A stretch of 64,000 bases of DNA, from positions 86,354 through 150,353 of the forward strand of contig JAFDWN010000016.1 of assembly GCA_018268465.1 (NCBI GenBank), in the 5' to 3' direction. This document shows, one piece after another, positions 46,012 to 55,784 of this stretch (the stretch's first letter is position 1; the number at the start of each line of letters is the position of its first letter). This stretch comes from Actinomycetota bacterium (GTDB lineage: Bacteria > Actinomycetota > Actinomycetes > Mycobacteriales > Mycobacteriaceae). The notes under the pieces are model-generated. The model worked only from the letters and a program-made list of their open reading frames with translations, was not told where the DNA came from and made no database searches. The position numbers and the translations under genes were made by a program.

Positions 46012-47268
46012 ATGGTCTGGACCCGGCCGTCGCGACGGACGGCTCGCACGCGCCTGACAGCGGTGCTGACGTGCCTCCTCGTCACCACCATCGGCTGTGT
46101 TCCCATGGCGCCGACGTCGCCGTCACAGCCGCCGCGCCCCGATCCGCGCGCCGAGGCGGTGCTTCGCATCGTCGAGGACGCGATGGCGCGGGACCACCTC
46201 AACGCCGCCGTGGTGCGAGTCACCGAGGACGGCGACGAGATCGTCACCAAGGCCCTCGGCGAATCGATGACCGGGGTGCCCGCCACCACCGCCATGCACT
46301 TCCGCAACGGCGCCGTGGCGATCTCGTACGTATCGACACTGCTGCTGCTCCTCGCCGAGGACGGCACCCTTCGCCTCGACGACAAACTCTCCAGATGGCT
46401 GCCCGACGTACCCAACGCCGACCGGGTGACCCTGGGTCAGCTGGCTCAGATGACCTCGGGGTACCGCGACTACGTGATCGGCAACACCGCATTCGCCGAC
46501 GCCATCTACGCCGACCCGTTCCGGGCCTGGACCACCGACGACCTGCTGGGCTTCGCCCATCTGCAGGAGTTGCTCTACGAGCCGGGCACCAACTGGAACT
46601 ACGCCCACACCAACTATGTGCTGCTGGGTCTGGCCATCGAGAAGGCGACCGGCCAGGACATGTCGAAACTGTTGTCGGACAAGGTTCTTCGCCCCCTGGG
46701 CCTGACCGGCACGACGGCGTCGCTGACCGCCGACATTCCCTCGCCGGTGCTGCATGCATTCACCTCCGAACGCCGCCAAGCACTCGGCATCCCCGGCGGC
46801 ACACCGTTTTACGAGGAGTCGACGTTCTGGAATCCGTCGTGGACCATCACCCACGGCGCCATCCAGACCTCCACCATCTACGACCTGGAAGCCACCGCGG
46901 TGGGTATCGGTTCGGGCAGGCTGCTCTCCAAGGAGAGCTATGAGCGGATGGTCTCCACCGAGTTGCGCGGCAAGACGCGCGCCCAGCCCGGCTGCCCCAC
47001 CTGCGCCCCGCAGGAGGAGGGCTACACCTACGGTCTGGGGATCGTGATCTCGGGAAACTGGCTGCTGCAGAACCCGATGTTCGCCGGCTACGCGGCGACC
47101 GAGGCGTATCTGCCGTCGAAGAAGATCGCGATCGCCGTCGCGGTGACGTTCGCACCGGCGGCGTTCGACGACACCGGCGCAAACAGCAACGCGGCCGAGG
47201 CACTGTTCCGCAGGATCGGCCGCGAACTGGCGCCCGATGATGCCCCGCCGACGCCGCCGACCCGGTGA
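46012..47268 (+). CDS. serine-hydrolase-like (beta-lactamase fold) lipoprotein lacking catalytic residues
   Basis: A 418-residue exported protein. The signal peptide ends in TTIGC (Cys29). The rest follows the class C beta-lactamase/penicillin-binding-protein layout: a conserved LLLLLAEDGTLRLDDKLSRWLP helix, LGQLAQMTSGY, and LYEPGTNWNYAHTNYVLLGLA. However, the SxxK motif is lost. Where relatives have FR-x-GSVTK this has FRNGAVAI, with Ala101 for the serine and Ile104 for the lysine. The YxN motif is YAH (197-199). It should not act as a serine hydrolase and may bind a ligand instead. The ATG at 46012 gives a good signal peptide. Confidence 0.85.
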   Translation: MVWTRPSRRTARTRLTAVLTCLLVTTIGCVPMAPTSPSQPPRPDPRAEAVLRIVEDAMARDHLNAAVVRVTEDGDEIVTKALGESMTGVPATTAMHFRNGAVAISYVSTLLLLLAEDGTLRLDDKLSRWLPDVPNADRVTLGQLAQMTSGYRDYVIGNTAFADAIYADPFRAWTTDDLLGFAHLQELLYEPGTNWNYAHTNYVLLGLAIEKATGQDMSKLLSDKVLRPLGLTGTTASLTADIPSPVLHAFTSERRQALGIPGGTPFYEESTFWNPSWTITHGAIQTSTIYDLEATAVGIGSGRLLSKESYERMVSTELRGKTRAQPGCPTCAPQEEGYTYGLGIVISGNWLLQNPMFAGYAATEAYLPSKKIAIAVAVTFAPAAFDDTGANSNAAEALFRRIGRELAPDDAPPTPPTR

Positions 47269-47324
47269 GCCGCCCGTCGAGTACCCTCGTCTGCGGTCGG
47301 TAGGCATGCGGTGGAGGGAGTTCG

Positions 47325-48047
47325 GTGGCGCCCAGGGTGCTGTTCATCTATAACGAGCCCCAGGCGACGGAGGCATTGCTCGGGGAGGCGTTCGCCGAAT
47401 GCGGCTTCGACATCGACACGTTCGAGGTGGTGCCCGCCGATCGGATCGACAGTCCCGCCGGGGACGTGACCTTTCCCGATCCGTCCGGCTATGACGTGAT
47501 CGTGCCGCTGGGCGCGCGGTGGGCCGTCTACGACGAATCCCTGTGCGATTCGTGGGTGGGCGCGGAGATGCAGCTCATGCGCGATGCCGCCGACGCGGGT
47601 GTGGCACTGCTGGGTGTGTGCTTCGGCGGCCAGCTACTGGCCCAGACGTTCGGCGGTTCGGTCGCGCGCTCGGCCCGGCCCGAGATCGGTTGGTACGACG
47701 TGCAGTCCGACGACGCCACCCTGGTACCGGGCGGCCGGTGGTTCCAGTGGCATTTCGACCGGTGGACGCTGCCGCCGGGGGCCACCGAGATCGCCAGGAC
47801 CGCCAACGCGTCGCAGGCCTTCGTCCTGGGCCGCACGCTGGCACTGCAGTTCCATCCCGAACTCGACCGCGCCCTGCTGGAGCTGTGGCTGGCCGACGAC
47901 CGGCACGGCGAGGCCGCCGGTGTCGGCGTGACCCACGACGAATTGCGTTCGCAGACAACTGAACTGGAAGAGAGTGCGGCCAAGCGGATCCGCGAGCTGG
48001 TCCAGGGCTTTCTGTCCTACGTGCAGGCTCAGCCCCGACCGAGTTGA
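47325..48047 (+). CDS. type 1 glutamine amidotransferase
   Basis: A 240-residue class I amidotransferase-like protein. The nucleophile elbow is GVCFGGQ (Cys near residue 98), the histidine/glutamate pair is in LQFHPE, and an oxyanion region lies at VPLGARW. The full Cys-His-Glu triad is therefore present. It stands alone without a synthase domain, so its partner and product are unknown. The GTG at 47325 follows GGAGGGAG. Its end overlaps the convergent epimerase gene by 19 bases. Confidence 0.9.
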   Translation: MAPRVLFIYNEPQATEALLGEAFAECGFDIDTFEVVPADRIDSPAGDVTFPDPSGYDVIVPLGARWAVYDESLCDSWVGAEMQLMRDAADAGVALLGVCFGGQLLAQTFGGSVARSARPEIGWYDVQSDDATLVPGGRWFQWHFDRWTLPPGATEIARTANASQAFVLGRTLALQFHPELDRALLELWLADDRHGEAAGVGVTHDELRSQTTELEESAAKRIRELVQGFLSYVQAQPRPS

Positions 48048-49375
48048 TGCGCCAGCGCATCGGCGACAGCCGGGTGGCGGAAACGGTGACCCACCGCCAC
48101 CAGTTTGGCGGGTATCACCCGCTGGTCGGCCTCGGCGAGTTCACGCGCACCCTGGTCTCCCAGTAGCAGCCGGGGACCCAGCGAGGGCACCGGCAGGACG
48201 GCCGGCCGTCTCAGCACCCCGGCGAGGGTGCTGGTGTAGTCGGCGTTGCGGACCGGGTGCGGCGCGACGGCGTTGACCGGCCCGCTGAGCCGGGCGTCGT
48301 AGAGCGCACGGTAGTACACGTCGAGGAGGTCGTCGAGCCCGATCCAGGACAACCACTGCGCCCCGCTGCCCAGTCGGCCGCCCAGTCCGGCGCCGAACAG
48401 CGGACGCATCAGCCGCAGCGTGCCGCCCGCCGCCGCCTGGACGACACCGGTGCGCACCGTGACGATACGCAGCCCGGCCTCGGCGGCCGGCGCAGCGGCG
48501 GCCTCCCAGTCCGAGACGACATCGGCCAGGAACCCGGCTCCGCGCTCGCTGTCCTCGCCGAGTTCGGCATCACCGCGGTCGAATCCGTAGTACCCGATCG
48601 CCGACGCGCTGACGAAGGTGCGCGGACCGCCGACGGTGGCGCCGGCGGCCTCGGCGAGCCGCCGCGTCGGTCCGACCCTGCTGTCGCGGATCGCCGCCTT
48701 GTGCCCCGGCGTGAACCGCCCCGCGATCGACGCGCCGGCCAAGTGGACGACCGCGTCGACCCCGGTGAGCAGATCGGGGGCCGGGTCGCCGGGGTCCCAT
48801 TCGCGTTCGTCGGGCCCCGGCTGCGCGCGACGCACCAACCGGATGACGCGGTGACCACCGGCACTGAGCATCGCCGTCAGCGCCGCCCCAACCAGGCCCG
48901 ATGCCCCGGTGACGGCGACGACGAGCGGGCGCGCGGTGGCCTCGGCGTCACGGTGGGCGGCGAGGTCGTCGGCGAGCTGCCGGTGCCGGTAGACGAACGT
49001 CGAGCGCAGCACCGCCGCGGGCACGGCCGTGTCGACACGATCTCGGACCCGGGTACGCGATCCCTGCGCCTCGAATTCGTGGACGTGGCGCCATCCCCCG
49101 ATTGCCCTGCCCGCCCAGCCCAGCGGCCCCTGCGGCGCCAGCGCGTCGACGAACCGGTGCGGCGGGTCGTAGCCGTCCCGATCGTGCCGCGCCACCCAGC
49201 GCAGCCCGCCGGGCAACCCGATCACCGCGCTGCCGTCGGCCAGCGAGGCGGTCTCGGACACCGCGGTCATCGGCTGCCAGGGCGGCAACAACCGCCTCAT
49301 CGCGCCGGGGCGGGTGTGCCACGCCCAGACGTCGACCAACGGATGATCGACGGTGGTTTCGTATTCGATACCCAT
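48029..49375 (-). CDS. SRPBCC domain plus TIGR01777-family epimerase
   Basis: A 448-residue fusion. The N-terminal 150 residues are an SRPBCC ligand-binding domain (EYETTVDHPLVDVWAWHTRPG, FEAQGSRTRVRDRVD). The rest is an NAD(P)-dependent epimerase of the TIGR01777/YfcH family. The Rossmann motif is VTGASGLVGAALT, followed by VHLAGASIAGRFT, SASAIGYYGFD and the C-terminal DUF1731 part (VLPVPSLGPRLLLGDQGAREL). The substrate is unknown. Actinobacterial members often have this fusion. The start is the ATG at 49375. It diverges from the phosphoribosyltransferase gene across 178 bases in which I see nothing definite. Confidence 0.9.
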   Translation of the reverse strand: MGIEYETTVDHPLVDVWAWHTRPGAMRRLLPPWQPMTAVSETASLADGSAVIGLPGGLRWVARHDRDGYDPPHRFVDALAPQGPLGWAGRAIGGWRHVHEFEAQGSRTRVRDRVDTAVPAAVLRSTFVYRHRQLADDLAAHRDAEATARPLVVAVTGASGLVGAALTAMLSAGGHRVIRLVRRAQPGPDEREWDPGDPAPDLLTGVDAVVHLAGASIAGRFTPGHKAAIRDSRVGPTRRLAEAAGATVGGPRTFVSASAIGYYGFDRGDAELGEDSERGAGFLADVVSDWEAAAAPAAEAGLRIVTVRTGVVQAAAGGTLRLMRPLFGAGLGGRLGSGAQWLSWIGLDDLLDVYYRALYDARLSGPVNAVAPHPVRNADYTSTLAGVLRRPAVLPVPSLGPRLLLGDQGARELAEADQRVIPAKLVAVGHRFRHPAVADALAHQLGRG

Positions 49376-49553
49376 GGTCCTCGTCTCAGGTTCCGCGCGG
49401 CCGTTCCACGGGGACTATTCGTCGCCCCCGCCGGGGTGGATTGGCCGCGACTTCCGGGTACCCACTGTCGGGTCTGCCCGCCCGTTCTCGACGATCGGGT
49501 GAGGTCCGGGACACACGGTCGTAGGCTGGGAGGCCCACGGGGAGATCGATGCG

Positions 49554-50243
49554 ATGAGTGGATGGAGCTACCTGGCCCGGCCCAGTGCACATCGCACATT
49601 CCGGGACCGTCGCCACGCCGGCCGGGTGCTGGCGGAACTGCTCGCGCCCTATGCGGGCACCGACCGTCTGCTCGTGCTCGGGCTGGCCCGGGGCGGGGTG
49701 CCGGTCGGCTGGGAGGTCGCGGCTTTCCTGCACGCACCGCTGGACGTATTCCTGGTCCGCAAACTCGGTGTGCCGCAGTGGGAGGAGCTGGCGATGGGCG
49801 CGCTGGCCACCGGGGGCCGGGTGGTGATCAACGACCGGCTGCTGCACAACCTCGGTATCGACGACGCCGACCTGCAGGCCACCATCGACCGGGAATCCGT
49901 CGAATTGGCCCGGCGGGAAGGCCTGTATCGCGGCGACCGCGGACCTCTCGACCTGGCCGGCCGGACCGTCATCCTCGTCGACGACGGGATCGCCACGGGT
50001 GCCAGCATGCTCGTCGCGGTGCGCACCGTCCGTGCAGCTGATCCACGACGGATCGTCGTGGCGGTGCCGGTGGGGCCGGAGTCGGCGTGCCGGCAACTCG
50101 CCGAGGAGGCCGACGACGTGGTCTGCGCGACGATGCCTGCCGATTTCGAATCCGTCGGTCAGGTGTTCGCCGACTTCCACCAGGTGCCCGACGAGGAGGT
50201 GTCCGCGCTACTGGCCGCCCCGACCGCGCCCGACGCCGACTGA
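49554..50243 (+). CDS. phosphoribosyltransferase family protein
   Basis: A 229-residue type I phosphoribosyltransferase-like protein, positional match to M. tuberculosis Rv2143 (which I recall as longer). The PRPP-binding motif is VILVDDGIATGASM. FRDRRHAGRVLAELL and LGLARGGVPVGWEVA fit the family of standalone PRT proteins found beside stress genes. The base or other acceptor is unknown. The ATG at 49554 has GGGGAGATC upstream. This gene marks the return to the conserved M. tuberculosis gene order. Confidence 0.9.
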   Translation: MSGWSYLARPSAHRTFRDRRHAGRVLAELLAPYAGTDRLLVLGLARGGVPVGWEVAAFLHAPLDVFLVRKLGVPQWEELAMGALATGGRVVINDRLLHNLGIDDADLQATIDRESVELARREGLYRGDRGPLDLAGRTVILVDDGIATGASMLVAVRTVRAADPRRIVVAVPVGPESACRQLAEEADDVVCATMPADFESVGQVFADFHQVPDEEVSALLAAPTAPDAD

Positions 50244-50270
50244 GGTCAATCCGACTGGCGCACAAGTGCT

Positions 50271-50696
50271 TCAGCGGTTGTTGTGCTCCTCGGCGACGAC
50301 CTCGTCCTCACCGTTGTCCGACGTCGCCGACACCGTGTCGGCGGGCGCGTCGGGACCCTCGTCGTGCTCTTCGTCAGGGTATTCGGCGTCGAAGCCCGCT
50401 TCGTCCTCGGCCGTTGGCCCGGCCTCGGCATCGGGCTCCGGCCCGGCCTCGATATCGTCGGCGGTCCCGGCGTCCTGGGTGTCCTGCTCCTCGCGGGTGT
50501 CGCCGCTCGCCGCGAGCGCATCCTGGGCGGGCGCCTCACGCCGGGAGCGTTCCCGCAGGGCGTCGACGATGAGCAACAACACGCCCACCACACTCGCGGC
50601 GATACACACCCAAGCGATGAGCTCGTTGCTGGTCACGACCGCGGTCACCAGGGCCGCCAGTCCGATGACGGCCAGTACGAGCGCGACGATCAGCAT
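50271..50696 (-). CDS. membrane protein with acidic tail (Rv2144c position)
   Basis: A 141-residue protein with two membrane helices (LIVALVLAVIGLAALVTAVVT and LIAWVCIAASVVGVLLLIV), a short basic patch (RERSRRE), then an acidic, disordered tail of about 90 residues rich in Asp/Glu/Ala. It lies next to wag31 as Rv2144c does. A link with polar growth is inferred from position only. Function unknown. The ATG at 50696 places the first helix at the very N-terminus. Confidence 0.8.
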   Translation of the reverse strand: MLIVALVLAVIGLAALVTAVVTSNELIAWVCIAASVVGVLLLIVDALRERSRREAPAQDALAASGDTREEQDTQDAGTADDIEAGPEPDAEAGPTAEDEAGFDAEYPDEEHDEGPDAPADTVSATSDNGEDEVVAEEHNNR

Positions 50697-50734
50697 CGAT
50701 CAGGTATCCCGGCCGGATCCGCCCGCCGCGCGGG

Positions 50735-51547
50735 TCAGTTGTTCCCCCGGTTGAACTGGTTGAATCCCCCGCCGTCGTTGTTGGCGCTGGAATCCACCGG
50801 TGCGGCCGAACCGCGCTGGCCCAGTTCCTCGAGCTGAGACTCCAGATAAGTCTTCAGACGGGTGCGGTACTCGCGTTCGAAGGTGCGCAGTTGTTCCAGG
50901 CGGCCTTCCAGCACCGTGCGCTGCTGGTTGATGGTGCCCATGATCTCGGAGTGCTTGCGCTCCGCATCGGCCTGCAGGGCGTCGGCCTTCTCCTGCGCCT
51001 GGCGCAACTGCGCCTCGGAACGCGACTGTGCGTCGGAGAGCATCGCGTCGGCGCGCTGACGGGCGTCGGCCACGGTGGTCTCGGCGGTCTTGCGCGCCTC
51101 GCCGACCAGTGCGTCGGCCTGCGCCCGCGCGTCGGCGAGAAGTTTGTCCGATTCCGCCTTGGCCGTGCTGGTCAGGCGGTCGGCGGTGTCCTGGGCCAGG
51201 CTGAGGACCTTGGCCGCCCGCATGGCCTGGTCCTCGCTGGGCGGTGCCACCGGAGCGGGGGGTGCCTCGTACACCGGCTGCGGCGCCGGCTGGGGCTCCG
51301 GCTCGGGCTCGTAGACCGGGAGGGTCTGGGTGGGCTGGGCCACACCGCCACCGGAACCGCCGGCGGCGAGTTCCTGATCGAGCTCCGCAACCCGCTGACG
51401 CAGGTCGGTGTTCTCTTCGATGAGCCGGGTCAGCTCGTTCTCAACCAGGTCGAGAAATGCGTCGACCTCGTCCTCGTTGTAGCCCCGCTTGCCGATGGGC
51501 GGTTTGCTGAACGCGACATTGTGGACGTCGGCTGGTGTGAGCGGCAT
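50735..51547 (-). CDS. wag31: polar growth and division scaffold DivIVA
   Basis: A 270-residue coiled-coil protein that marks the cell poles and directs mycobacterial tip growth. The N-terminal lipid-binding domain is recognisable ([40 protein letters not shown]). A Gly/Pro-rich linker (about 70-115) follows, then a long coiled coil of Ala/Glu/Arg heptads, ending in an Asn/Gly tail. The frame is open to 51577, but the ATG at 51547 matches homologues and has AGGGGG upstream. A TACACT on the minus strand at 51593-51588 could be a -10 element. The 230 bases upstream to yggT hold no gene, so wag31 likely has its own promoter. Confidence 0.96.
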   Translation of the reverse strand: MPLTPADVHNVAFSKPPIGKRGYNEDEVDAFLDLVENELTRLIEENTDLRQRVAELDQELAAGGSGGGVAQPTQTLPVYEPEPEPQPAPQPVYEAPPAPVAPPSEDQAMRAAKVLSLAQDTADRLTSTAKAESDKLLADARAQADALVGEARKTAETTVADARQRADAMLSDAQSRSEAQLRQAQEKADALQADAERKHSEIMGTINQQRTVLEGRLEQLRTFEREYRTRLKTYLESQLEELGQRGSAAPVDSSANNDGGGFNQFNRGNN

Positions 51548-51777
51548 CGTCTGCCCCCTTGGAGTCTGGACCGTCAACCGATCTCAAAGTGTAGAGCCTT
51601 GTAGGAACGCAACTGGCGTCCATCCTGTCACACCAGACCCGGCGGTTGCAGTCGAGGTCAATAATTAAGAACGAATTTCAATGATCCCACGCCGTACCTG
51701 CGCGAATTGCGTTGCCCGGCAAACCCGCTGCGGCACCCCCGGGGGCGGCGGATCTCCGTCGGCCCGCCGGTGCCCCG

Positions 51778-52068
51778 TCAGGCGGCGGCGCTGAACGCCA
51801 GCTGCATCCCGATGAACGCGACCAGAAGAAGGACCATGATCGACAGATCGAATCGCACCGCACCGATGGTGAGCTGCGGAATGAGTCGGCGCAGCAGCTT
51901 CACCGGCGGGTCGGTCACCGTCATGATGATCTCCAGGATCACCACGGTCGCACCCCTGGGCCGCCATTCCCGGCTGAACGACCGGATGAACTCGACCACG
52001 ACGCGGGCGATGAGCAGTAACCAGAAAATGAACAGCGCAAAACCGAGGATCTCGAAGAACAGCGCCAA
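51778..52068 (-). CDS. YggT family membrane protein
   Basis: A 96-residue protein with two hydrophobic regions (FFEILGFALFIFWLLLIARVV and LSIMVLLLVAFIGMQLAF) joined by the YggT motif around TDPPVKLLRRLIP. It matches M. tuberculosis Rv2146c. It is conserved between sepF and wag31 and is probably a division or envelope accessory. The only sensible start is a TTG at 52068. Confidence 0.9.
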   Translation of the reverse strand: MALFFEILGFALFIFWLLLIARVVVEFIRSFSREWRPRGATVVILEIIMTVTDPPVKLLRRLIPQLTIGAVRFDLSIMVLLLVAFIGMQLAFSAAA

Positions 52069-52199
52069 CGGAAGCCGACCTCACTACGGGCAGATGTGTG
52101 ACATTCAATACAGGTAGACGTCGAACGCCGCTGGAGAGCCTGCGCCGGCCCGCAACGTGACGCCGTCAGCCTACCTGGCCGGTGTGAGTGCGGCCCCGC

Positions 52200-52847
52200 C
52201 TACTGGTAGGCGTGGAAGCCGACCTCGGCGATGCGCCTGCGCTCCTCGGCGGTCACGTCGACATCGGCGGGAGAAAGCAGGAACACCTTCGTCGCGACCT
52301 TGTCGAACGAACCGCGCAGCGCGAATGCCAGCCCTGCGGCGAAGTCGACGAGACGTTTGGCGTCGGCGTTGTCCATCGACACCAGATCCATGATCACCGG
52401 GGTGCCGTCGCGGAACCGCTCGCCGATCGTGCGCGCCTCGCTGTAGTCCTTCGGGCGCAGGGTGGTGATCTTCGACAACGGACTGCCCTCCTCGAACAAC
52501 ATCGCCATCCGCCGCGGATCCATCGCCAGCGCGCCGCGGGTCGACCCGCGCATCGCGCCCAGGCGCGAGGCCGCCCGGTCGAAGTCGCGCGGCTGCGGCC
52601 TCATCCGGTCGAAGCGCGGCTCTTCGTGGTAGCTCGCCGGGCGGTAGGCGGGCGGCTCGTCGTATTCGCGGCCGGCCATCCGGTCGTCATACCCGCGGCT
52701 GTATCCGTCGTCTTCGAAGCGCTCCTCGCGCGGGCGGCGCGCATAACCGCGCTCGGGCGCGCGGTTGTCGTCCTCGTAGTACTCGTCGTCGTAGTCCTCC
52801 ATCGGCGCCATACCGAAGTAGGCCTTGACCTTGTGCAATGTGCTCAT
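52200..52847 (-). CDS. sepF: cell division protein SepF
   Basis: A 215-residue FtsZ-membrane linker, the only known essential early FtsZ partner in mycobacteria. The N-terminal amphipathic helix ([14 protein letters not shown]) is for membrane binding. A disordered Tyr/Asp/Arg-rich stretch follows (about 15-110). The C-terminal SepF domain (about 120-205) has [40 protein letters not shown] and LAFALRGSF. The ATG at 52847 is clear. Confidence 0.95.
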   Translation of the reverse strand: MSTLHKVKAYFGMAPMEDYDDEYYEDDNRAPERGYARRPREERFEDDGYSRGYDDRMAGREYDEPPAYRPASYHEEPRFDRMRPQPRDFDRAASRLGAMRGSTRGALAMDPRRMAMLFEEGSPLSKITTLRPKDYSEARTIGERFRDGTPVIMDLVSMDNADAKRLVDFAAGLAFALRGSFDKVATKVFLLSPADVDVTAEERRRIAEVGFHAYQ

Positions 52848-52913
52848 CGCGCGACCCTTCTGGTGAACAAAAAGCTGTGGTGTCTGTGATGAAGATGTGA
52901 CTGGAGTGACTAC

Positions 52914-53657
52914 TCAGGGTGACGTTAGCGGCCGCGGTCCCAATAGCGCGGTACCGACACGCACACACGTGGAACCGTGTTTCACCGCCGCCTCCAGGTC
53001 ACCCGACATCCCCGCCGACAACCCGAGTCGCTGCTGATAGTTCTGCTGTACCCGGTGCAGCTCGGACTGTAAACGCGCGAACGCCGCGTCGGGGTCGGCG
53101 CCCAGTGGCGGGATGCCCATCAATCCCGCCAGCCGCAACCCCTTGGCACCGGCGACGACCGCACAGAGCTCGTCGACCAGATCGGGGCGGTCGATGTGCA
53201 CACCGCCGCGCTGCGCGTCTCCGTCGAGGCTGATCTGGACATACACCCGCAGCTGCTCGGCACGCAATCCGTCGGCAAGGGCCCGCACCGCCCCCCGGTC
53301 CAGCGCCTCGACCACCCGTGCGTCATCGACCGAATGCGCGGCGTACGCCCAGCTGGCCACCGCGCGGGCCTTGTTGCGCTGGATCCGGCCGACCATATGC
53401 CAGCGAATGGTCGCGGCCGGCAAAGCCGCAGCCACCCGGCGCGACTTATTCGACGCTTCCTGTTCGCGCGATTCACCGAAATCCCGGCAACCCAAACGAT
53501 GCAATATCAATACGTCTTCGGCCGGAAAGAATTTGGTGATCGGCAGTAATTCGATATCGCCGGCCTCGCGACCCACGGCCTCGGCGGCGCGAGCCAACCG
53601 GCACCGCACGGCGGCCAGCGATTGCAGTAGTTCGGTTTCCCTGACCGCCGCACCCAT
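52914..53657 (-). CDS. YggS family pyridoxal-phosphate-binding protein
   Basis: A 247-residue PLP-homeostasis protein of the YggS/PLPBP family. The PLP lysine is in LLPITKFFPAEDV, and further blocks are FGESREQEA, WHMVGRIQRNKA, GLMGIPPLG and LSAGMSGDLEAAVKHGSTCVRVG. It buffers PLP in the cytoplasm. The ATG at 53657 is preceded by GGAG eight bases upstream, located inside the last codons of pgeF. Earlier ATG (53675) or GTG (53666) starts are in frame. Confidence 0.93.
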   Translation of the reverse strand: MGAAVRETELLQSLAAVRCRLARAAEAVGREAGDIELLPITKFFPAEDVLILHRLGCRDFGESREQEASNKSRRVAAALPAATIRWHMVGRIQRNKARAVASWAYAAHSVDDARVVEALDRGAVRALADGLRAEQLRVYVQISLDGDAQRGGVHIDRPDLVDELCAVVAGAKGLRLAGLMGIPPLGADPDAAFARLQSELHRVQQNYQQRLGLSAGMSGDLEAAVKHGSTCVRVGTALLGPRPLTSP

Positions 53658-53662
53658 CGCTT

Positions 53663-54370
53663 TCACTCCATCCACACCAGCGAGGCCAGCCGGCCGGTCG
53701 GGGCGTCACGGCGGTGGCTGAACAACGTACGGTCATCGACAGTGCAGCGGGGATCGACATCGATCGCCGAAATCCCGAGATCGCCGAGCTGCCTGGCGAT
53801 TCCGGCCCGCAGGTCCAACCCCGGCGTGCCGCGGCCGGTGGTCGTGCGGCTGCCGGGCAGCGCCGCCTCGACCTCGGCGGCCATGGCCTCGGGCACCTCG
53901 TAATTACGCCCGCTCACCGCAGGCCCGAGCAGCACCGAGATATCCCCGGCGTGCGCACCCGCCGCGAGCATCGCCTCGACGGCGCGCACCACCACCCCGT
54001 TCTGGGCGCCGACCCGTCCGGCATGCACTGCGGCGACGACGCCGGCACGCGGGTCGGACAACAACACCGGAACACAGTCGGCAGTCACCACGGCAAGCGC
54101 CAATCCCCTTGTCGCGGTGACCAATCCGTCGGTGTCGGCCAGGGGGTCGGTGCCACCTTCCGTCACCACGGCAATCCGGTCCCCGTGCACCTGGTTCATC
54201 CAGACCACATCGTCGCGCGCCAGTCCGACCGCGGCGGCCAGCCGTTCCCGGTTGGCCGCCACCGCGGCGGGGTCGTCGCCGACGTGGTCGCCGAGGTTGA
54301 AGGTGTCGAACGGCGGCGCCGAGACACCGCCGGCACGGGTGGTGGTCACGCGCCGCACACGTACGTTCAC
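53663..54370 (-). CDS. pgeF: YfiH/LACC1-type purine nucleoside phosphorylase / peptidoglycan editing factor
   Basis: A 235-residue member of the YfiH (DUF152) family. It shows FNLGDHVGDD, the metal-site histidine in NQVHGDR, the cysteine in VTADCVPVLL and the second histidine in VHAGRVG. Family members have been described as purine nucleoside phosphorylases and as factors that prevent errors in peptidoglycan stems. The GTG at 54370 begins at the conserved VRVRRVTTTRAGG segment. It lies between ftsZ and yggS. Confidence 0.9.
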   Translation of the reverse strand: MNVRVRRVTTTRAGGVSAPPFDTFNLGDHVGDDPAAVAANRERLAAAVGLARDDVVWMNQVHGDRIAVVTEGGTDPLADTDGLVTATRGLALAVVTADCVPVLLSDPRAGVVAAVHAGRVGAQNGVVVRAVEAMLAAGAHAGDISVLLGPAVSGRNYEVPEAMAAEVEAALPGSRTTTGRGTPGLDLRAGIARQLGDLGISAIDVDPRCTVDDRTLFSHRRDAPTGRLASLVWME

Positions 54371-54413
54371 GGTCCCCAGTATCCGAGCCGGTGTCGCCGC
54401 GCCGGGGCGGCGT

Positions 54414-55571
54414 TCAGTGCCGCATGAACGGCGGGACGTCGACGTCGTCATCGGCGATACCGCCGTCGTCACCGCCGATGCTGACCGTCGCCCCGTTGGT
54501 GTGCACCGGCACGCTGGCCGCACCCGCCGGGTCGAACAACGACGTCGAGACCTTGCCCGCCCGGGCCGGGGCGATGGGCTGGGCGTGGGCGCCGCCGGGG
54601 GTCGTCACCGGCTTTCGGTTCGGCCCCGCCGAGTCGAAGCCCGCGGCGATCACCGTGACCCGCACCTCGTCGCCCAGCGAGTCGTCGATCACCGTGCCGA
54701 AGATGATGTTGGCTTCCGGGTGCGCCGAATCCTGAACCAGCGACGCGGCCTCGTTGATCTCGAACAGACCCAGGTCGCTGCCGCCCGCCACCGACAGCAG
54801 CACCCCCTGGGCGCCCTCCATGGAGGCCTCCAGCAGCGGTGAGTTGATCGCGATCTCGGCGGCCTTGAGCGCACGGCCGTCGCCGCGCGCCGACCCGATG
54901 CCCATCAGCGCCGTGCCCGCACCGCTCATGACGCCCTTGACGTCGGCGAAGTCGACGTTGATCAGGCCGGGTGTGGTGATGAGGTCGGTGATGCCCTGCA
55001 CGCCGTTGAGCAGCACCTCGTCCGCGCTGCGGAAGGCGTCCATCAGCGACACCGCGGCATCGCCCATCTGCAGCAGCCGGTCGTTGGGGATGACGATGAG
55101 GGTGTCGCAGCTCTCGCGCAGCGCCTGGATACCGGCCTCGGCCTGATTGCTGCGCCGCTTGCCTTCGAACGAGAAGGGCCGGGTGACCACGCCGACGGTC
55201 AACGCACCGAGCTTGCGCGCGATGGTGGCGACCACCGGCGCGCCACCGGTGCCGGTACCGCCGCCCTCGCCGGCGGTGACGAACACCATGTCGGCGCCGC
55301 GCAGCAGCTCCTCGATGTCGTCCTTGGCGTCCTCGGCGGCCTTGCGCCCGACCTCGGGATCGGCGCCCGCACCGAGGCCGCGGGTGGAATCTCTGCCGAC
55401 GTCGAGTTTGACGTCGGCGTCGCTCATCAGCAGCGCCTGCGCATCGGTGTTGATCGCGATGAACTCCACGCCCTTGAGGCCCTGTTCGATCATCCGGTTG
55501 ACGGCGTTGACGCCGCCGCCGCCGATGCCGACCACCTTGATGACGGCGAGGTAGTTGTGCGGGGGGGTCAT
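54414..55571 (-). CDS. ftsZ: cell division protein FtsZ
   Basis: The tubulin-like GTPase that forms the division ring. It is 385 residues. The nucleotide signatures are [28 protein letters not shown] and [11 protein letters not shown] (T7 catalytic loop region). The C-terminal peptide [10 protein letters not shown] is the docking site for SepF and FtsW in mycobacteria. The ATG at 55571 has GAAGGGAC upstream. The 213 bases between ftsZ and ftsQ hold no gene and should carry ftsZ promoters. Confidence 0.98.
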   Translation of the reverse strand: MTPPHNYLAVIKVVGIGGGGVNAVNRMIEQGLKGVEFIAINTDAQALLMSDADVKLDVGRDSTRGLGAGADPEVGRKAAEDAKDDIEELLRGADMVFVTAGEGGGTGTGGAPVVATIARKLGALTVGVVTRPFSFEGKRRSNQAEAGIQALRESCDTLIVIPNDRLLQMGDAAVSLMDAFRSADEVLLNGVQGITDLITTPGLINVDFADVKGVMSGAGTALMGIGSARGDGRALKAAEIAINSPLLEASMEGAQGVLLSVAGGSDLGLFEINEAASLVQDSAHPEANIIFGTVIDDSLGDEVRVTVIAAGFDSAGPNRKPVTTPGGAHAQPIAPARAGKVSTSLFDPAGAASVPVHTNGATVSIGGDDGGIADDDVDVPPFMRH

Positions 55572-55784
55572 GATCGTCCCTTCTTCACGCAAGCGCTCAT
55601 CAGCGGTCGCCTTCTGCCCTGGTTGCCAGTCGTGGCGCGGATCCGGCCCTGACCCCTGCAAACCCTCAACCTCAACCATAGGCTTAGAGTTATGTCAAGT
55701 AGTTCCGCGCAACCAGAACGGTAGGGGCAGGGTGCGCGGTATCCGGGCAGGCGCGCCGAAGCAACGCCGCGAATTCTGCGTGGA

